Part shown: positions 21,007 to 32,993 of the stretch, in pieces
Layout of the letters: the number at the start of each line of letters is the position of its first letter
How positions within the stretch are numbered: position 1 is the first letter of the stretch
Origin: Magnolia sinica
Taxonomy: Eukaryota; Streptophyta; Magnoliopsida; Magnoliales; Magnoliaceae
NCBI RefSeq assembly: GCF_029962835.1
Contig: NC_080587.1
Span: 56,139,528 to 56,203,527 of the forward strand
Reading direction: 5' to 3'
Length of the DNA stretch: 64,000 nucleotides
Notes under the pieces: model-generated
The model's input: only the letters and a program-made list of their open reading frames with translations
What the model was told of the DNA's origin: nothing
Databases searched by the model: none
Position numbers and translations under genes: made by a program

Positions 21007-24000
21007 TTGAGGGTCAAATATTGCATATTAGACCCTAGTTATTGCCGGGATTTATGAACATGGTACTGTTTAACGGCCCGATTTAATCGTGTTTGTGATG
21101 CAGGGTGTATTCACAAGCTTGGATTGAAATAGGATGCTAAAAGCATGGATTTAATGCTCATGAGTCACCAAGGTAAAGGACGGACCCCAGGGGACCAGGA
21201 TCGATGGATTTACATGCCAGAGATCCGAGAAAACTGAGAAGCTGAAGCTCAAATGGCTTAAAAAGGGTCCAAAATGCGAGATCACAGGGTTCTCATCATT
21301 CGTTCGGCTCAAAACTTTATACATAGCCTGAGGACCATAAATTAACCATACATGTAGAATATTAGCTCTTGGATCTCTGTAGAACTGGCCCAACAGACAG
21401 ATTAGCCACCAAAATAGTGATATGGGGCCTACTTGATATCTGGATATTCTTCAATTTTGGTCTCAACCACTTAATCTACAATAAGGAATGAGCAGAGTGG
21501 ATTAATCATATACATCACCGTGGGACCCACCTTTGCATTGAACGTGTATAACATGCGTTACTCCTACATCGCACCAAACTGTCAAGACCGGTCAAAGGCC
21601 TTGGACCCGTCCCCTTCTCCTTCTCCAGCGCGGACAACCAGCGTATGCACCTGCGCCCGGCGGTTTTGGCTTGTGGGTTACCATTCCACTCAATTATCTA
21701 ATCCGCACCATCCATTAAAGTCCCAAGGTCCCTTTTATCACAGAATAGGTGGCGAAATTTCAAGATACATCGGAGATCGGTTTTCGATCATCATACGGAT
21801 GACTGACAGTGAATTAAAATAATTCGTGGGACACCACGAATCTGATCCAAAACTGATCAGGTCCGACTGGTTTTTTGAGGGGAAACCAATGGACGGCGTG
21901 GATTTCTTTGATAAATCCGATTATGGACCCCACCAACGTCACAGCGGAGCGTTTGTGTGAGCTCTGTTCCAGAGCAGAGGCTGCGGCCGATCCAGGTGGG
22001 CCACCATTGCTAATCAGATGGCTGATCCAGGCCATCCATCCTCTACTTCAGTCAAAAACGTCCCAAGGGACATTGATCTTTTGGAAAGAAAGCAAGGAAA
22101 GAGGGGAGTTTGGACGCTATTTCTTGGCTGCACGTGTCGGAAGGAGCTGCGAAAAAAGATTTCCACCGACTTTCTCTTATGCACCGCCTCCTCGTGCGTA
22201 AATTTCCACTGACCTCCAACATTCCACGGTCTTCCTAATCCTATAAAAAAAGAAAGAGAGAGAACGTGGAGGGGGATTCAATCCACGACTGGGACGTCAG
22301 GAAAGAGATAGAGAGTAGTTTCTATTTTTTGTTTTCTTATGTTTTTGAAGAGTTTTAGCCTAATCATGTCTATTCTAGTCTAAACCTCTTAGCTAGGTCT
22401 AAGAGGTGAAGCTTGTAGCGTGGTGGGAGACTTTTTGCTTGTGTCTTTTGTTTAGATTAAACTGATGTTGATTTTGGTTTAATTAAGGGAATATTTTTAG
22501 TTTTTAATGGTTTGTTGTGACTAAAATTACAATGGGTCTGCAATAGCTTTGAGCATGTTCCTTTTCTTTTTATGTTTATGACGTTAGGAAGCCTTGTTGT
22601 TCACCATCGTCTCCTGGGCATGGTCGGATGATAGTACCCTTCCTAACCTTCATACATCTTATGATTGGTTGTTAATTAGTTTAATTCTGTTGTTTGCTTT
22701 GTCACTTAGGCATGGTTTGGTGATGGAATCCATTCTAATTCTTATACCTTTCATCTCTTGAAAACTATATCAAAGGAAGTTCAGTTTTGATTTCCATGGT
22801 TACACTCTTGAACTGGATGAAGATGGGACTTTAAGTCCAGTTGAATTCTTAAAACATGCATAAGATCTCTCGGATTTCTACAAGTGAATCCTCTGAAACC
22901 CTAGTTTCCTACCTCTGAATTCTCTAAATTTTAGATAATATTTTCACCATTATTACATTAATTTCCTTTGATTTAAATTTTATCTTAATCTAGTTCTAGT
23001 TCTACTTAGTTTCAGATAACGTATAGGTATTGGTCCCTTGGGATTCGACATGTACTTAGAGTCAGGTAGAGATCAGGGACTCTAAGTAGGGAATTCACAT
23101 CTGAATTCTCATCCCTTGTACTTAGAGATCTTATGTCTACTTAGAGATCAGGGATTCAGAGGTAAGAAACTAGGGATTCAGAGGATCCACTTGTAGAGAT
23201 CAGGGAGATCTTATCCCTGTTTTAAGAATTCAACTAGACTTAGAGTTCCATCTTCATCCAGTTGAAGAGTGTAACCATGGAAATCAAAACTGAACTTCCT
23301 TTGATATAAATTTCAAGAGATGAAAGGTATAAGAATTAGAATGGACATGCCCAGGAGACAAAGCAAACAACAGAATTAAACTAATTAACAACCAATCATA
23401 AGATGTATGAAGGTTAGAAAGGGTACCGTCATCTAACCATGCCTAGGAGACGATTATGAACAACGAGGCTTCCCGACATCATAAACATAAAAAGGAAAGG
23501 AACATGCTCAAACCTATCACAGACCTATTGTAATTTTAGTCACAATAGACCATTAAAAACTAAAAACATTCCCTTAATTAAACCAAAATCAACATCGGTT
23601 CAATCTAAACAAAAGGCACAAGAAAAAAGTCTCCCACCACGCTACAAGCTTCACCTCTTAGCCCTAGCTAAGAGGTTTAGCCTGGAATAGACATGATTAG
23701 GCTAAAACTCTCCAAAAACATAAGAAAACAGAAAATAGAAACTACTCTCTATCTCTCTCTCCTGACGTCCCAGTCGTGGATTGAATCCCCCTCCACGTTC
23801 TCTCTCTTTCTTTCTTATAGGATTAGGAAGACAGTTGAATGCTGGAGGTCGGTGGAAATTTACGCACGAGGAGGCGGTACGTAAGAGAAAGTTGGTGGAA
23901 ATCTTTTGCGCAGCTCCTTCCGCACGTGCAGCCAAGAAACAGCGTCCTAACTCCCCTCTTTCCTCTCTTGGGATGTTTTTGACTGAAATAGAGGATGGAT

Positions 24001-25032
24001 GGCCTGGATCAGCCATCTGATCAGCGATGGTGGCCCACCTGGATCGGCCACAGCCTCTACTGCGGAATAGACCTTGCACAGACGCTCCGTTGTGACGTTG
24101 GTGGGGTCCATAATCGGACTTATAAAAGAAATCCACGCTGTCCATTGGTTTCCCCTTGAAAAACAAGTCGGACCTGATCAGTTTTGGATCAGATTCGTGG
24201 TGGTCCACAAATTATTTTAATTCATCGTCAGTCATTCGTTTGGACGATCGAAAACCGATCTCCGATGTATCTTGAAATTTCTCCACTTATTCTGTGATAA
24301 GAGGGACCTTGGGACTCTAATAAACGGTTCGGATTAGATCAATGAGGTGGAATGGTAACCCACAAGCCAAAACTGCCGGGTGTAGGTGCGTACGTTGGTT
24401 GTTCGCGCTGGAGAAGGAGAAGGAGACGGGTCCAAGGCCTTTAACCAGTCTTGACAGTCTAGTGCGATGCAGGAGTAATGCATGCTATACACGTTCAATG
24501 TACGGGTGGGTCCCACGGTGATGTATATGATTAATCCACTCTGTTCATTCCTTTCCTCTTGTAGATTAAGTGGTTGAGACCAAAATTTAAGAATATCCAG
24601 ATATCAGGTAGGCCCCATATCACTATTTTGGTGGATGATCTATCCGTTGGGCCACTTCTACAGAGATCCAAGAGATAAAATTCTACATGTATGGTTAATT
24701 TATAGTCCTCAGGCCATGTATAAAGTTTCGAGCTGAACAGATGATGAGAACCCTGTGATCTCGCATTCTGGACCCTTTTTAAGCCACTTGAGCTTCAGTT
24801 TCTCAGTTTTCTCGGATCTCTAGCGTGTAAATCCATCGATCATGGTCCCCTGGGGTCCATCCTTTGGCTTGGTAACTCATGAGCATTAAATCCATGCTTT
24901 TAGCATCCTATTTCAATCCAAGCTCGTAAATACACCTGCATCACAAACACGATTAAATCGGGTCGTTAAACAGTACCATGTTCGTAAATCCCGGCAATAA
25001 CTGGGGTCTAATATGCAATATTTGATCCTCAA
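21007..25032. mobile_element. 4026-bp palindromic foldback element (MULE-like long-TIR) in the gypsy B LTR
   Basis: The left end, TTGAGGGTCAAATATTGCAT, and the reverse complement of the right end, TTGAGGATCAAATATTGCAT, match. The mirror match continues for about 1.9 kb on each side: left arm 21007-22920, right arm 23154-25032, spacer 22921-23153. Target duplication: CAACGAATG at 20998-21006 and CAATGAATG at 25033-25041, 9 bases with one difference, which is the size typical of Mutator-like elements. No transposase is recognisable. Open frames in the arms are mirror images of each other and look like chance frames. The right arm lacks about 35 bases present in the left arm at about 22070-22105. 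Confidence 0.93.
22921..23153. other. spacer (loop) of the foldback element
   Basis: The 233-bp spacer is the only non-mirrored part. It contains several copies of a short motif, ACTTAGAGATCAGGGA and variants, in both orientations near 23057-23155, so it is partly repetitive itself. No coding sequence is seen. Confidence 0.7.
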
Positions 25033-25041
25033 CAATGAATG

Positions 25042-25900
25042 ACACGTAACCCTAATTCATGTAGCACATGACTAAGGAGGCATACCTAACACGTCTATAA
25101 AAAAAAACTCACAAGGTAAGTATCTTATCATAGATCTGAATATGCTCGGTAAGGCTGTCACTCACAATCCTTCCAAAATGGGAGATCTTTCTAGAGATGT
25201 TTAGAGCTCTAATGGTGATTACAAAGATATAAAGATCATACCAATATATGAGTATATTAAAAATAATGGATTGAGGCCTGATCTAGATTCAGATCCACTA
25301 GTTCCATGAATATTTATGGTCATGATTGGAGATCTTTGAAAATGGTCTGTGATTAAACCCGATTCGATGAGACAGAGCCCTGAAAATGATTTTAGATATA
25401 TAAAGATCATTGTAGCCATGTTTTCAAGAGATTTGAAAAGGGTTTTGAATTAACAGAGATTTCTTATGGGAAGAGCACATAAAAAGCCATGGCTAGGAAG
25501 GAACCTAACCCACAAGGAAACCCAGTGAGGGTTTTGCCACCTCCATAAGCTATACAAGAAGAACACGATGAAGAGCTATTGGCTCATGCCAAACATAATT
25601 TATCTTCATAATCTTTACCTTTACCTTTATCATTTTATCTTAGCGTAGCCTAACATAGTCTTAAATTAGATTGCTACTATCCAGCGCCACAACTACAATA
25701 CAAGTAAGAGTATGATAAATATCAACAACCTCCCATTGTTGGATACTGATCAACTGAGTCCTTGGAAGATCAAACACCGTATTCACATCCTATCGACCAT
25801 TTGCCTAGATTGTCTGCCCATACTAATTGTTAAGGTATTTCTCTCTTTTTATTTTTCTCTATCTTTATTTGTTACTCTATCGATTGTAATGAGCATCATT
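25042..25900 (+). repeat. 3' LTR of gypsy B, second piece (right end uncertain)
   Basis: The LTR resumes after the foldback target duplication, with 'gtagcacatgactaagg' and 'cacgtctataaaaaaa' corresponding to 5' LTR 15045-15085. Downstream it becomes unalignable by eye with the 5' LTR. AATAAA-like signals ('aatcaataaaga') near 25905-25917 would suit an LTR R/U5 region. Confidence 0.55.
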
Positions 25901-28080
25901 TATAAATCAATAAAGATAAATCGATATTGTTTTTAGTCTCTTCTATTTTAGTCTGTCAATCTTCGTTCCTTTGAAAAATATACTTTGATTGCAATTACTG
26001 GTGAAAGAACAAGTCCTTAAGACATAAGGTAAAATGAATCCATTATGAAGGACTAACCCCTATTCTGATGCAAATCGCCTAATTGCCGATACAACTGATG
26101 GTTAAGAGGGTGGCTAAGTAATAAAATTCAGTCTTAAATGGTCCATCTCAGCGCGAGGGGCACCAACATTCAATTAAACATTAAATCGAGTATGAATCTG
26201 ACACGCTCACACCTTTGTAACTGCACATGTAAACCAAATACAAGATCTCGCTAACACGTGTGGCCTTGTATTTGATTGAATTACTCAAACACTTGCGAGC
26301 CTGTATATTGTTTATTGGAACCCATTTATATATCATTTTCTCCTTTAAAACATAGAAGCTCTGTGGGGCCTGTCAGGCCGTTAGATTGAAATCCACTTTG
26401 TCCATTAGGTTTCTCCTTCGCAGTCATGGTAAAAACAAAAAAGATCATCTCAATTATTAAAACATTTGGTTTATCCCTTTGTATATTGGTACGAGGAACT
26501 TAATTAATGAGTTGGATTCAATATTTAGTCAATCATATGGACCCATGAACAATATATCTATCATGTGACCTAACCAGGCTATGAATCAAGCTAATATTTG
26601 ATCGAAGGTCCTAAAATCACGATTCAAAGTAGATGAAGGGATAAAAAGAGAGAGGGAGAGAATATTATTCGAGCTTACTAGGAACATACTTCTTGTAGAG
26701 ATGAGGACCTAAATAACTCTCAAAGAGTTATCTCCAATTCTTTCAGAATGCTAGTCAAGATGTCTCTCAATAAACATCTAATTTCTTCCCTAATTGTGCA
26801 TAAGCTTAGACAAGGTAGTCCAGGCTCCTACTTTTCTTGCTATCAAATGGCCCCTAACTCATTAATTATAAATGTGCCAGTGCTCTCAGAGCACTATTAA
26901 GTTATGTTGCTCTTAGTTGCATCTATAACTTAGACGGTCTAGTTGTTCGAATTGAAATTTACATTAAACACACAACACATTTTATACAAAATAAAAAGAT
27001 CATACGGATTGGATGATTCAATCCATCCTAATTCGTCCTTATTCTTATAGCTGTTCTTTTTTCGAACCATGGATGGGATGGTTAGGATTGCTTAACAAAA
27101 GTGACTCCTTAGAATCATAACCAGCCTCTAATGGGCTCTAACAAATAGATTGATCAAATTGTTGATTGGACTTGCTTTTGTGTAAATGATTTGGATCATC
27201 CAAATTATTGGCTCATGATCAAGGAAGATTGTCATATTAGTATGATATTTGGATGGTAGACCATGAAATCTATGTTGGACCTAATGTACAATCTAGATCA
27301 AGTGATTGAATTATATAAATGTTCCAATGCAACTAGATGCTTATAACTTAGAGTGCTTTGAGTGCATTCAAGGATTTTTCCTCATTAATAATTATAAGTT
27401 TTTGGCAAACATTCCCTTATCCCAAATTCGACATGTGGGATGCCCAATTATCAGTTAAAACAACTTATTCAACAGTAGCATTGTGAACAAGCCATGGTGC
27501 AAGAATCGCACTGATTAGATGATCCTAACTGCTTTGAATGGGCTCAATTTATAACAATCGTTCATTGTTTACAGACCACATATTTCATGATTAGAATGAT
27601 CAAACCAAAGTTCTCCCATGGAATCATGAGAAATGTTAAGTGGGATTAAGGCTAGCAATGGGCTAGGCCCAACATCAAAATTTTGAATAGAGCACACCCA
27701 AAGGTCTAGCCCATTAGCCTAACCAATTCAAAATCCAAGCCCAACCTGACTTATTGCCAAGCCTAAGTGGGATCCATTAAGTAGATGTTTTAAGATGAAG
27801 ATTGGACCTACATTGTTTCTTTGCTCATTATTAACAACCCATTCCATGTTTATTGGATGTTTAGGATCATTTGACCAATGTGATTTTTACACCATGGTCT
27901 CCTCTTAGTTGTATGAATGAATGAATGGATCATATTGATGATAGGTCATCTCATATGTCATTTAGAAGCTTTGATGATATTGTTATGCTATTTTTTTTTC
28001 TAGAATCTAATCAACAACCATGATTCTATAACTAAGATCATGAAACATATAAATATGCAAAGATATTATGAATGTTGAAC
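25901..28080. other. intergenic DNA, nothing recognised
   Basis: AT-rich sequence with short open frames only. No repeats, tRNA, or coding motif could be identified on either strand. Confidence 0.5.
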
Positions 28081-30119
28081 GTTGGGATCACGCTCACGGG
28101 GACCTTTTAAGGTTTTTTGTCATGTACATATATAAATTTACTCGTGATATAAAATATTTAACTTGGGGGCACTACTAGCCAGTAACTTATATTTTTATGG
28201 TCGATTACAACCTGCAAAATCTTTAGAAACCAGAGAATATATGGATCCTTTGTGTTATAATGACACCTGATCTATAACTTGGGATTCTGGATAAAGGATC
28301 TCGGTGAAGGAGAATAAATATGTTAGGCACCTTCTCCGCCCGCACGTAAATGTTGTCACTACCTCGTAGAATTTAATTTTAAGGGATTTGATTCTCCAAA
28401 CTTCTTAAATGGATGGATGATACGTGATGTGGTAGTGCAATGTCCAACTTAAGAGTGAGAATGATGGATTGAAACGTAGGCAATCCACCGGGTCCATTTA
28501 CTTAGGGAGATGGTAGTGTAAAAGAAAATATAAATAATGCGAAGGGGCAATGCCCAACTTACAAGTAGAAGTGAGAGATTGAAACATATGCGATCTGTCA
28601 GGACCCATTTACCTAAGAGAGACTGTAAATAAAAATATGAACAATGCTATAGACACCCCACCTAAAACAAACTACTCTTTAGATTTCAATTAAGCTTTGA
28701 TAAAATCATCCTTGGGCAACTTGAGAGCCATTGAAAAATTTAATTGATAAAAAAGGTAGGACTCTTGGCACGTCACATGAACAACTAAGGAACTTGATCG
28801 AAAAATTTAGAACTTGACTAGTCAAATCCTGGTTGATCATCCAGACTCTCCAACAAACCCTTGCCTTATTTCAATGAAAAAATTATCTCTATCTAATGCA
28901 TAAACCATCACAAATCTAAACGGGTCACATATTAAGGGTTCATGTCACCTCCTGGATGCAATCAATGGATTGGATCGACAAAATAAAACTGTAGGTTCGC
29001 AGCAAGCTGATGGTGATGTCATCATTCTTGCTCCCATTTTTTATTCCAACATGTGTCAAGGAGCTTATTTGTTATATAGGATGATGTCATGTGGACTGTC
29101 ATCCCACCACAAGCTGATGACCACTTGGCATACTTTTTACCTAACCTAACCAAGATCTCGATATCCTCTCATGGATGTTAAAACGATAGAAAGATGACAA
29201 GTGTCCACCTTCAGCTTATAGCGAGCCAAAGATCTCTATCTATAAATGTAGTGTAACAACAACCATTTCGGGAATTGAGGGGAGTGGAGAACTGAGAAAG
29301 GGGCTGAGGGACAGAGAGAGGCACATAGAGACATTATGGTGAGTCCCTTTCTCCAAAACTTTAAAGATTCTTAATCGACATTGAGGCCCTACCCAACTAA
29401 AAAGACCAGTCCCAGGAGAAGTAGTCCATTAACAAAAGACAACAAGGTCAAGAGTAAGGTTGTAATCAAGTATATCCGACCATCCCTTTTGAATAGAAAG
29501 GATGTATGATCTCCCATTTTCTTTCTCATATCTCAATCAAGCTTGGATCACATTCCACTCTACATATTTCTAATATATTTGCATAATAAACTCACACTTT
29601 TATTTCTCTTTCTTTTGTATCTTTTTTTTTTTGTTGCATTCACCTACCTGGAATTATTTGACTTTGCAAAGTAAAGCTAGGATCCATTTTATTTTTGCCT
29701 GCATGGCCCTTTGTAGGTTATGCAGAGTATGGTTAGATGTATAATGCCAAAATTCTATTAAATTCTCCCTAAAAATCATAAAATCCCATAAAGTAGAGAC
29801 CGTATGTTGTGCATGTAGAAGAAGATGCGTAACCTATTCCTCTTTTGTCACCAAGACCCTCTCTCAGAATCGATGATCACGGATTAACAACAGGAGTCAC
29901 TCGAGTTGGTAAATTTCACGATTCCCTAACTCATAAGTGATTCTACGATTTCTATCCGGCTATAGATTCCAAGCTTTTATTTAACTAGTGGTAACTCTAA
30001 AAATCAAACACACTTTTATATCTAAGTCATTTCCACACCCCATCTGCACAATTGATAAGTGATACTGAAAGCAACCGCTTGAAATGCAGAAGCGCTCACA
30101 GATGTGAATGTGCAATGTT
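28081..30119. other. old repeat-derived intergenic DNA, host of copia A
   Basis: The part 28260-28350 contains 'tctcggtgaaggagaataaa' followed by 'ttaggcaccttctccgccc', a hairpin-like phrase resembling non-coding parts of large plant gypsy elements; I cannot name the element. Two tandem ~111-bp units follow (28434-28655). The rest, 28660-30119, shows no gene. Confidence 0.4.
28434..28655 (+). repeat. two tandem ~111-bp units, third unit split at 30110/47590
   Basis: Unit 1 starts GTGCAATGTCCAACTT at 28434 and unit 2 starts GGGCAATGCCCAACTT at 28545. Both continue with a 'gagagattgaaac..gg(t/a)cccattta' core and end with an A-rich 'taaataa' run. A third copy exists in two pieces, GTGCAATGTTCAACT at 30110-30124 and CAACTTTGGAGTGG onwards at 47590-47700, separated by the whole copia A insertion. 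Confidence 0.75.
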
Positions 30120-30124
30120 CAACT
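30120..30124. repeat. left target-site duplication of copia A (CAACT)
   Basis: CAACT directly precedes the LTR at 30125 and recurs at 47590-47594 directly after the other LTR. Five bases is the usual Ty1/copia duplication size. Confidence 0.85.
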
Positions 30125-30459
30125 TATTGGGAGAAAGATCTATTCTCGACCACATGCACAATAATATTAAAATTAAAAGCAAGCAAAAAGGGTACAAACC
30201 ACAACACAGAGATTTACGTGGTTCCCGTTCGATACGTCCGCGGATTCACACCAATCCACAATACTCAAAGGAAAAAAAAACAAAGAACTGAATCTCAATA
30301 TAATGACGGTTCTCTCTCATGACATAATATATATTATCCCAAATGAACTAGAGTTTACATAAAACTTCATGTAAAATTATAAAATTGCCCTCAGACCCGT
30401 AAAAGTGTTAGCCGAATGAACAATACGACTTTAATAATCAGGCTCCGTAAATCCTAATA
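30125..30459 (-). repeat. 3' LTR of copia A
   Basis: Aligned with 47249-47589: both contain GAGAAAGATC near the start, 'agatttacgtgg', 'tccgcggattcac' / 'tctgcggattcac', 'ccaatccac', 'tctctctcatgaca' and 'atatattatcc'. Length is 335 against 341 bases. Divergence is clearly greater than between the copia B LTRs. Next to it, minus-strand CAAGCAAGAGATT at about 30460-30475 is the polypurine tract. Confidence 0.88.
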
Positions 30460-32120
30460 ATCTCTTGCTTGGAGACTAATCATATGCATTTAATCTAATA
30501 TATTTGCAAAAGCCATGTCTTCATAGAGAACTCGATGTGAATCTCCTCCTGGTCTTCAAGTTTGAAGACAACATAAACTGAGTATGACTTTAATTTCTCT
30601 ATAGTAACCACCTTGGTCAACATATATTCAGGGTTCTGGCTTATATGATTTTTTTTTAGAAAGTAAATTGTCCATCCTTTAAAAGGGATTGTATCAAATG
30701 ATATTTGATATTTACATGCTTGATTCTTAAATGAAAGTCCTTATTCTTTACTAGATGAATTGTACTTTGATAGTCACTATACAACTTATAATTTTCTTGT
30801 CTGTTACCCAACTCTTCCATGAGACCCCATAACCATACAATTTCCTTGCATGCCTATGTTGCAGCAACATACTCTGCTTTTATTGTGGAGATGGTAACAA
30901 TCTTCTATAACTATGAGACCTAACTAACTGCTACACTTTCCAAAATACATACCTTATAATGCTCTTTCTGATATCAATATCTCCTACCAGATCTGAATCA
31001 ACATATCCTTACAAACTTATTTTTACCCTATAGTACCTCTCAAGTATCTGAGAATCGCAGCTTCCCAATTCTCCTTTCCTAGGTTGTTCATAAACTTACT
31101 GACAACTCCCACCACTAAAGAAATATCTGGTTTTGTGCAGACCATGGCATATATTAAGCTACTAATGGTTAAGGAATATAGAACCTTAACCATATAGTCA
31201 TGTTCTTCCTGCATTGTTGCACCCTGTTCCTTTGAGAGTTTGAAGTGGCTTGTCAAGGGAGTGTTAATTAGCTTAGAACATTCCAAGTTGAATTGCTTGA
31301 ATACATTTACAACATATTTAGCCCATAACATTTTTAACTTCCTAGTTCTTTTCTCTATTGATTTTCATGCCAAGGATTTATTTTGCAATACCCAAATCCT
31401 TCATTACAAACTCCTTATACAACCGTTCCTTGAGATTTGAAATCTCATGCATGCTTTACCCTATAACTAGCATATCATCTATATACAAAAGAAGTATGAA
31501 ATACAATTTTTCAAGTTTCTTGAAATAACAACAATGATTAGCATAACTTCTTTAAAGTCATTAACAAACATAAAACTATCAAATTTCTTGTATCATTATT
31601 TTGGGGTCTATTTCAAAACATATAAACTCTTCTTGAGTTTACATACCATGTCCTCCTTGCCAAGTGCAACATATCCCTATGGTTAACACATATAAATGCC
31701 TTCTTCAATATAGTAAGGAAGAAAAGTTATTTTTATATCTAATTACTCTAAGTGCAAATCCTCTACCATCACAATGCTTAGAGTTGATCTGATAGTAAAA
31801 ATCTTAACAAAATGAGAAAATATCTCAGTGTAGTCGATACCTACCTTTTGTTAAATAACCTTTCACAACTAACCTGGTATTAAATCACTTACTACCGCCA
31901 TGCTCTTCCTTCAATCTGTAAACCCATATGTTATGCAAAGTTGACTTTCCATTTATTAACTAGACTAAGTCCCATGTTTGCTTTGATATTAGATAATCCG
32001 TATCATCATTCATAGACTGCTCCTATTTGTTACTAGTTTCAACCTACAAAGCCTCTTCATAAATTCCAGTTCCATTATCAGTTTGAAATAAATAATGTAG
32101 AGAATGAGAATAATGGACCG
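30460..32120 (-). pseudogene. pol: copia A reverse transcriptase and RNase H portion (broken)
   Basis: From 32120 downwards the reading across frames begins YSHSLHYLFQTDNG, GIYEEALQVETSNK and EQSMNDDTDYL, the linker and start of the copia RT. The best frame, 31331-31023, reads LTSHFKLSKEQGA, SSLIYAMVCTKPDISLVVGV and SKFMNNLGKENWEA, the RT-RNase H junction (PLANHFKLSKEQ in copia B). RNase H sequence 31020-30650 is recognisable only in scraps. Very many stops. Confidence 0.82.
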
Positions 32121-32131
32121 TGGGTTTGCTA
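32121..32131. repeat. left copy of 11-bp direct repeat flanking the insert in copia A
   Basis: TGGGTTTGCTA occurs here and at 44864-44874. In the reconstructed copia A (minus strand) it falls in 'agcaaaccca' just before the YS.SLHYL block, so a single copy belongs to copia A and the second is a target duplication of up to 11 bases. Confidence 0.85.
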
Positions 32132-32324
32132 TGGACCATGTGTCATGCCCCAAACTCGAAAACCGGGCTCACGAAATTCTCGATCACCGAATCCAGCGCT
32201 GACAACCTCCGTAGTATCCCATTCTCGGCTCCCGACACCCATATGCTAGATTTCAATCCTAGGGTCCTACAAGGAGGATTTTCAGTGTGATTTTTTTAAC
32301 GGTTAGTCTGTGTAGGTGATTACA

Positions 32325-32329
32325 CATTT
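32325..32329. repeat. target-site duplication of copia B, left (CATTT)
   Basis: CATTT precedes the 5' LTR and recurs at 37547-37551 directly after the 3' LTR. Confidence 0.93.
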
Positions 32330-32360
32330 TGTTGAGAAGTAGAGCCACATCTGGGGCCCC

Positions 32361-32547
32361 GCACTACCGGTTGTGGGCCTTGCTCGACCGGTCGTGGCCC
32401 CCTGCTCGACCAGTCATGGACTGGCACGACTCGAACTCCAGCGAGCATCAATTTTTGGGTTCGAGGTGCTTGACCGGTGGTGGGCCATACACGACCGGTC
32501 GTGGGGTCCGCTCGACCGGTCATGCAGTTTGCTCGACCGGTCGTGGT
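32361..32547 (+). promoter_or_regulatory. ACCGGT repeat array in copia B U3
   Basis: Seven units of CTCGACCGGTCGTGG or close variants occur upstream of the TATA box, six of them with an intact ACCGGT core. The core CGACCGGTCG is a perfect palindrome, so each unit could be a binding site for a dimeric factor. The 3' LTR has the same array with more decayed units (36953-37138). Position and repetition suggest an enhancer; this is inference. Confidence 0.6.
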
Positions 32548-32629
32548 TACTCAGATTCGTTTTTGAATCTGATGCGGACTGTGGATTCCTGTGTCGCCTT
32601 TCGCAAGGGTGAGAAAGGGAAGTTGCCAA

Positions 32630-32641
32630 AACTATAAATTG
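32630..32641 (+). promoter_or_regulatory. TATA box of copia B 5' LTR
   Basis: ACTATAAATTGG lies downstream of the ACCGGT array. The same sequence is unchanged in the 3' LTR at about 37222-37233. The transcript would start about 30 bases further on. Confidence 0.65.
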
Positions 32642-32956
32642 GGGTCCTTAGGGCTATTTTAGGGTGAAAAGGTGAATATTGGGAAATATTTCTAAGGTGT
32701 GGGTAAGGAATTTTCTCTGTACTTCAAAGGGAGAGGTTAATATATTGCCTTGTAATCTTTGTTATTCTTTATAGTGGAAGTTTACATCTGTGATTTTTTA
32801 CCTTAGTTTGGGGTTTTTCCATGTATATCTTGTCTTGTGGTTTGTTTAGATTGCTTTGATCTGTTTCTAGTTTATATTTCTTCTTGTTTATCGTTTGTGG
32901 GTGAGACTTGAGATTGGATCTAGGCTCATTGTGTCGTTGGCGTGCTGTGCGACAAC

Positions 32957-32968
32957 TGGTATCAGAGC
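32957..32968 (+). other. primer binding site of copia B (initiator tRNA-Met)
   Basis: TGGTATCAGAGC is the exact plant copia primer site, two bases after the LTR end. Confidence 0.95.
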
Positions 32969-32993
32969 TATTGGTTTAGTTCTATTGGGAGCG

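Larger units (their letters stand above)
14801..25900 (+). mobile_element. Ty3/gypsy retrotransposon 'gypsy B' (Tat-like), decayed, 3' LTR split
   Basis: A 5' LTR start at 14801 (TGCCTACACC) and a 3' LTR start at 20809 (TGTTTACACC) align over the next ~300 bases. Between them lie protease, RT, RNase H and integrase of a Tat-like Ty3 element, in plus orientation. No gag is recognisable between LTR and protease, so a deletion or strong decay is likely. The 3' LTR is interrupted after ~200 bases by a 4026-bp foldback element and resumes at 25042. Its far end is not defined; 25900 is approximate. Dozens of stops mark it as old. Confidence 0.8.
32330..32954 (+). repeat. 5' LTR of copia B
   Basis: Starts TGTTGAGAAGTAGAG and ends GTGCTGTGCGACA, two bases before the primer site. 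U3 carries an array of CTCGACCGGTCGTGG units; a TATA box 'actataaattgg' lies at about 32630-32641; AT-rich U5 follows. Confidence 0.95.

Noticed and set aside
23702..24208. 168-codon open frame on the minus strand
   Set aside because: It lies in the right arm of the foldback element; the mirror frame in the left arm is broken, the composition is low-complexity near the end, and no domain is recognisable.
26074..26078. ATCGC as the right target duplication of gypsy B (matching ATCGC at 14796-14800)
   Set aside because: A five-base match in about 1 kb is expected by chance, and the implied 3' LTR would be longer than the 5' LTR can be; not accepted.
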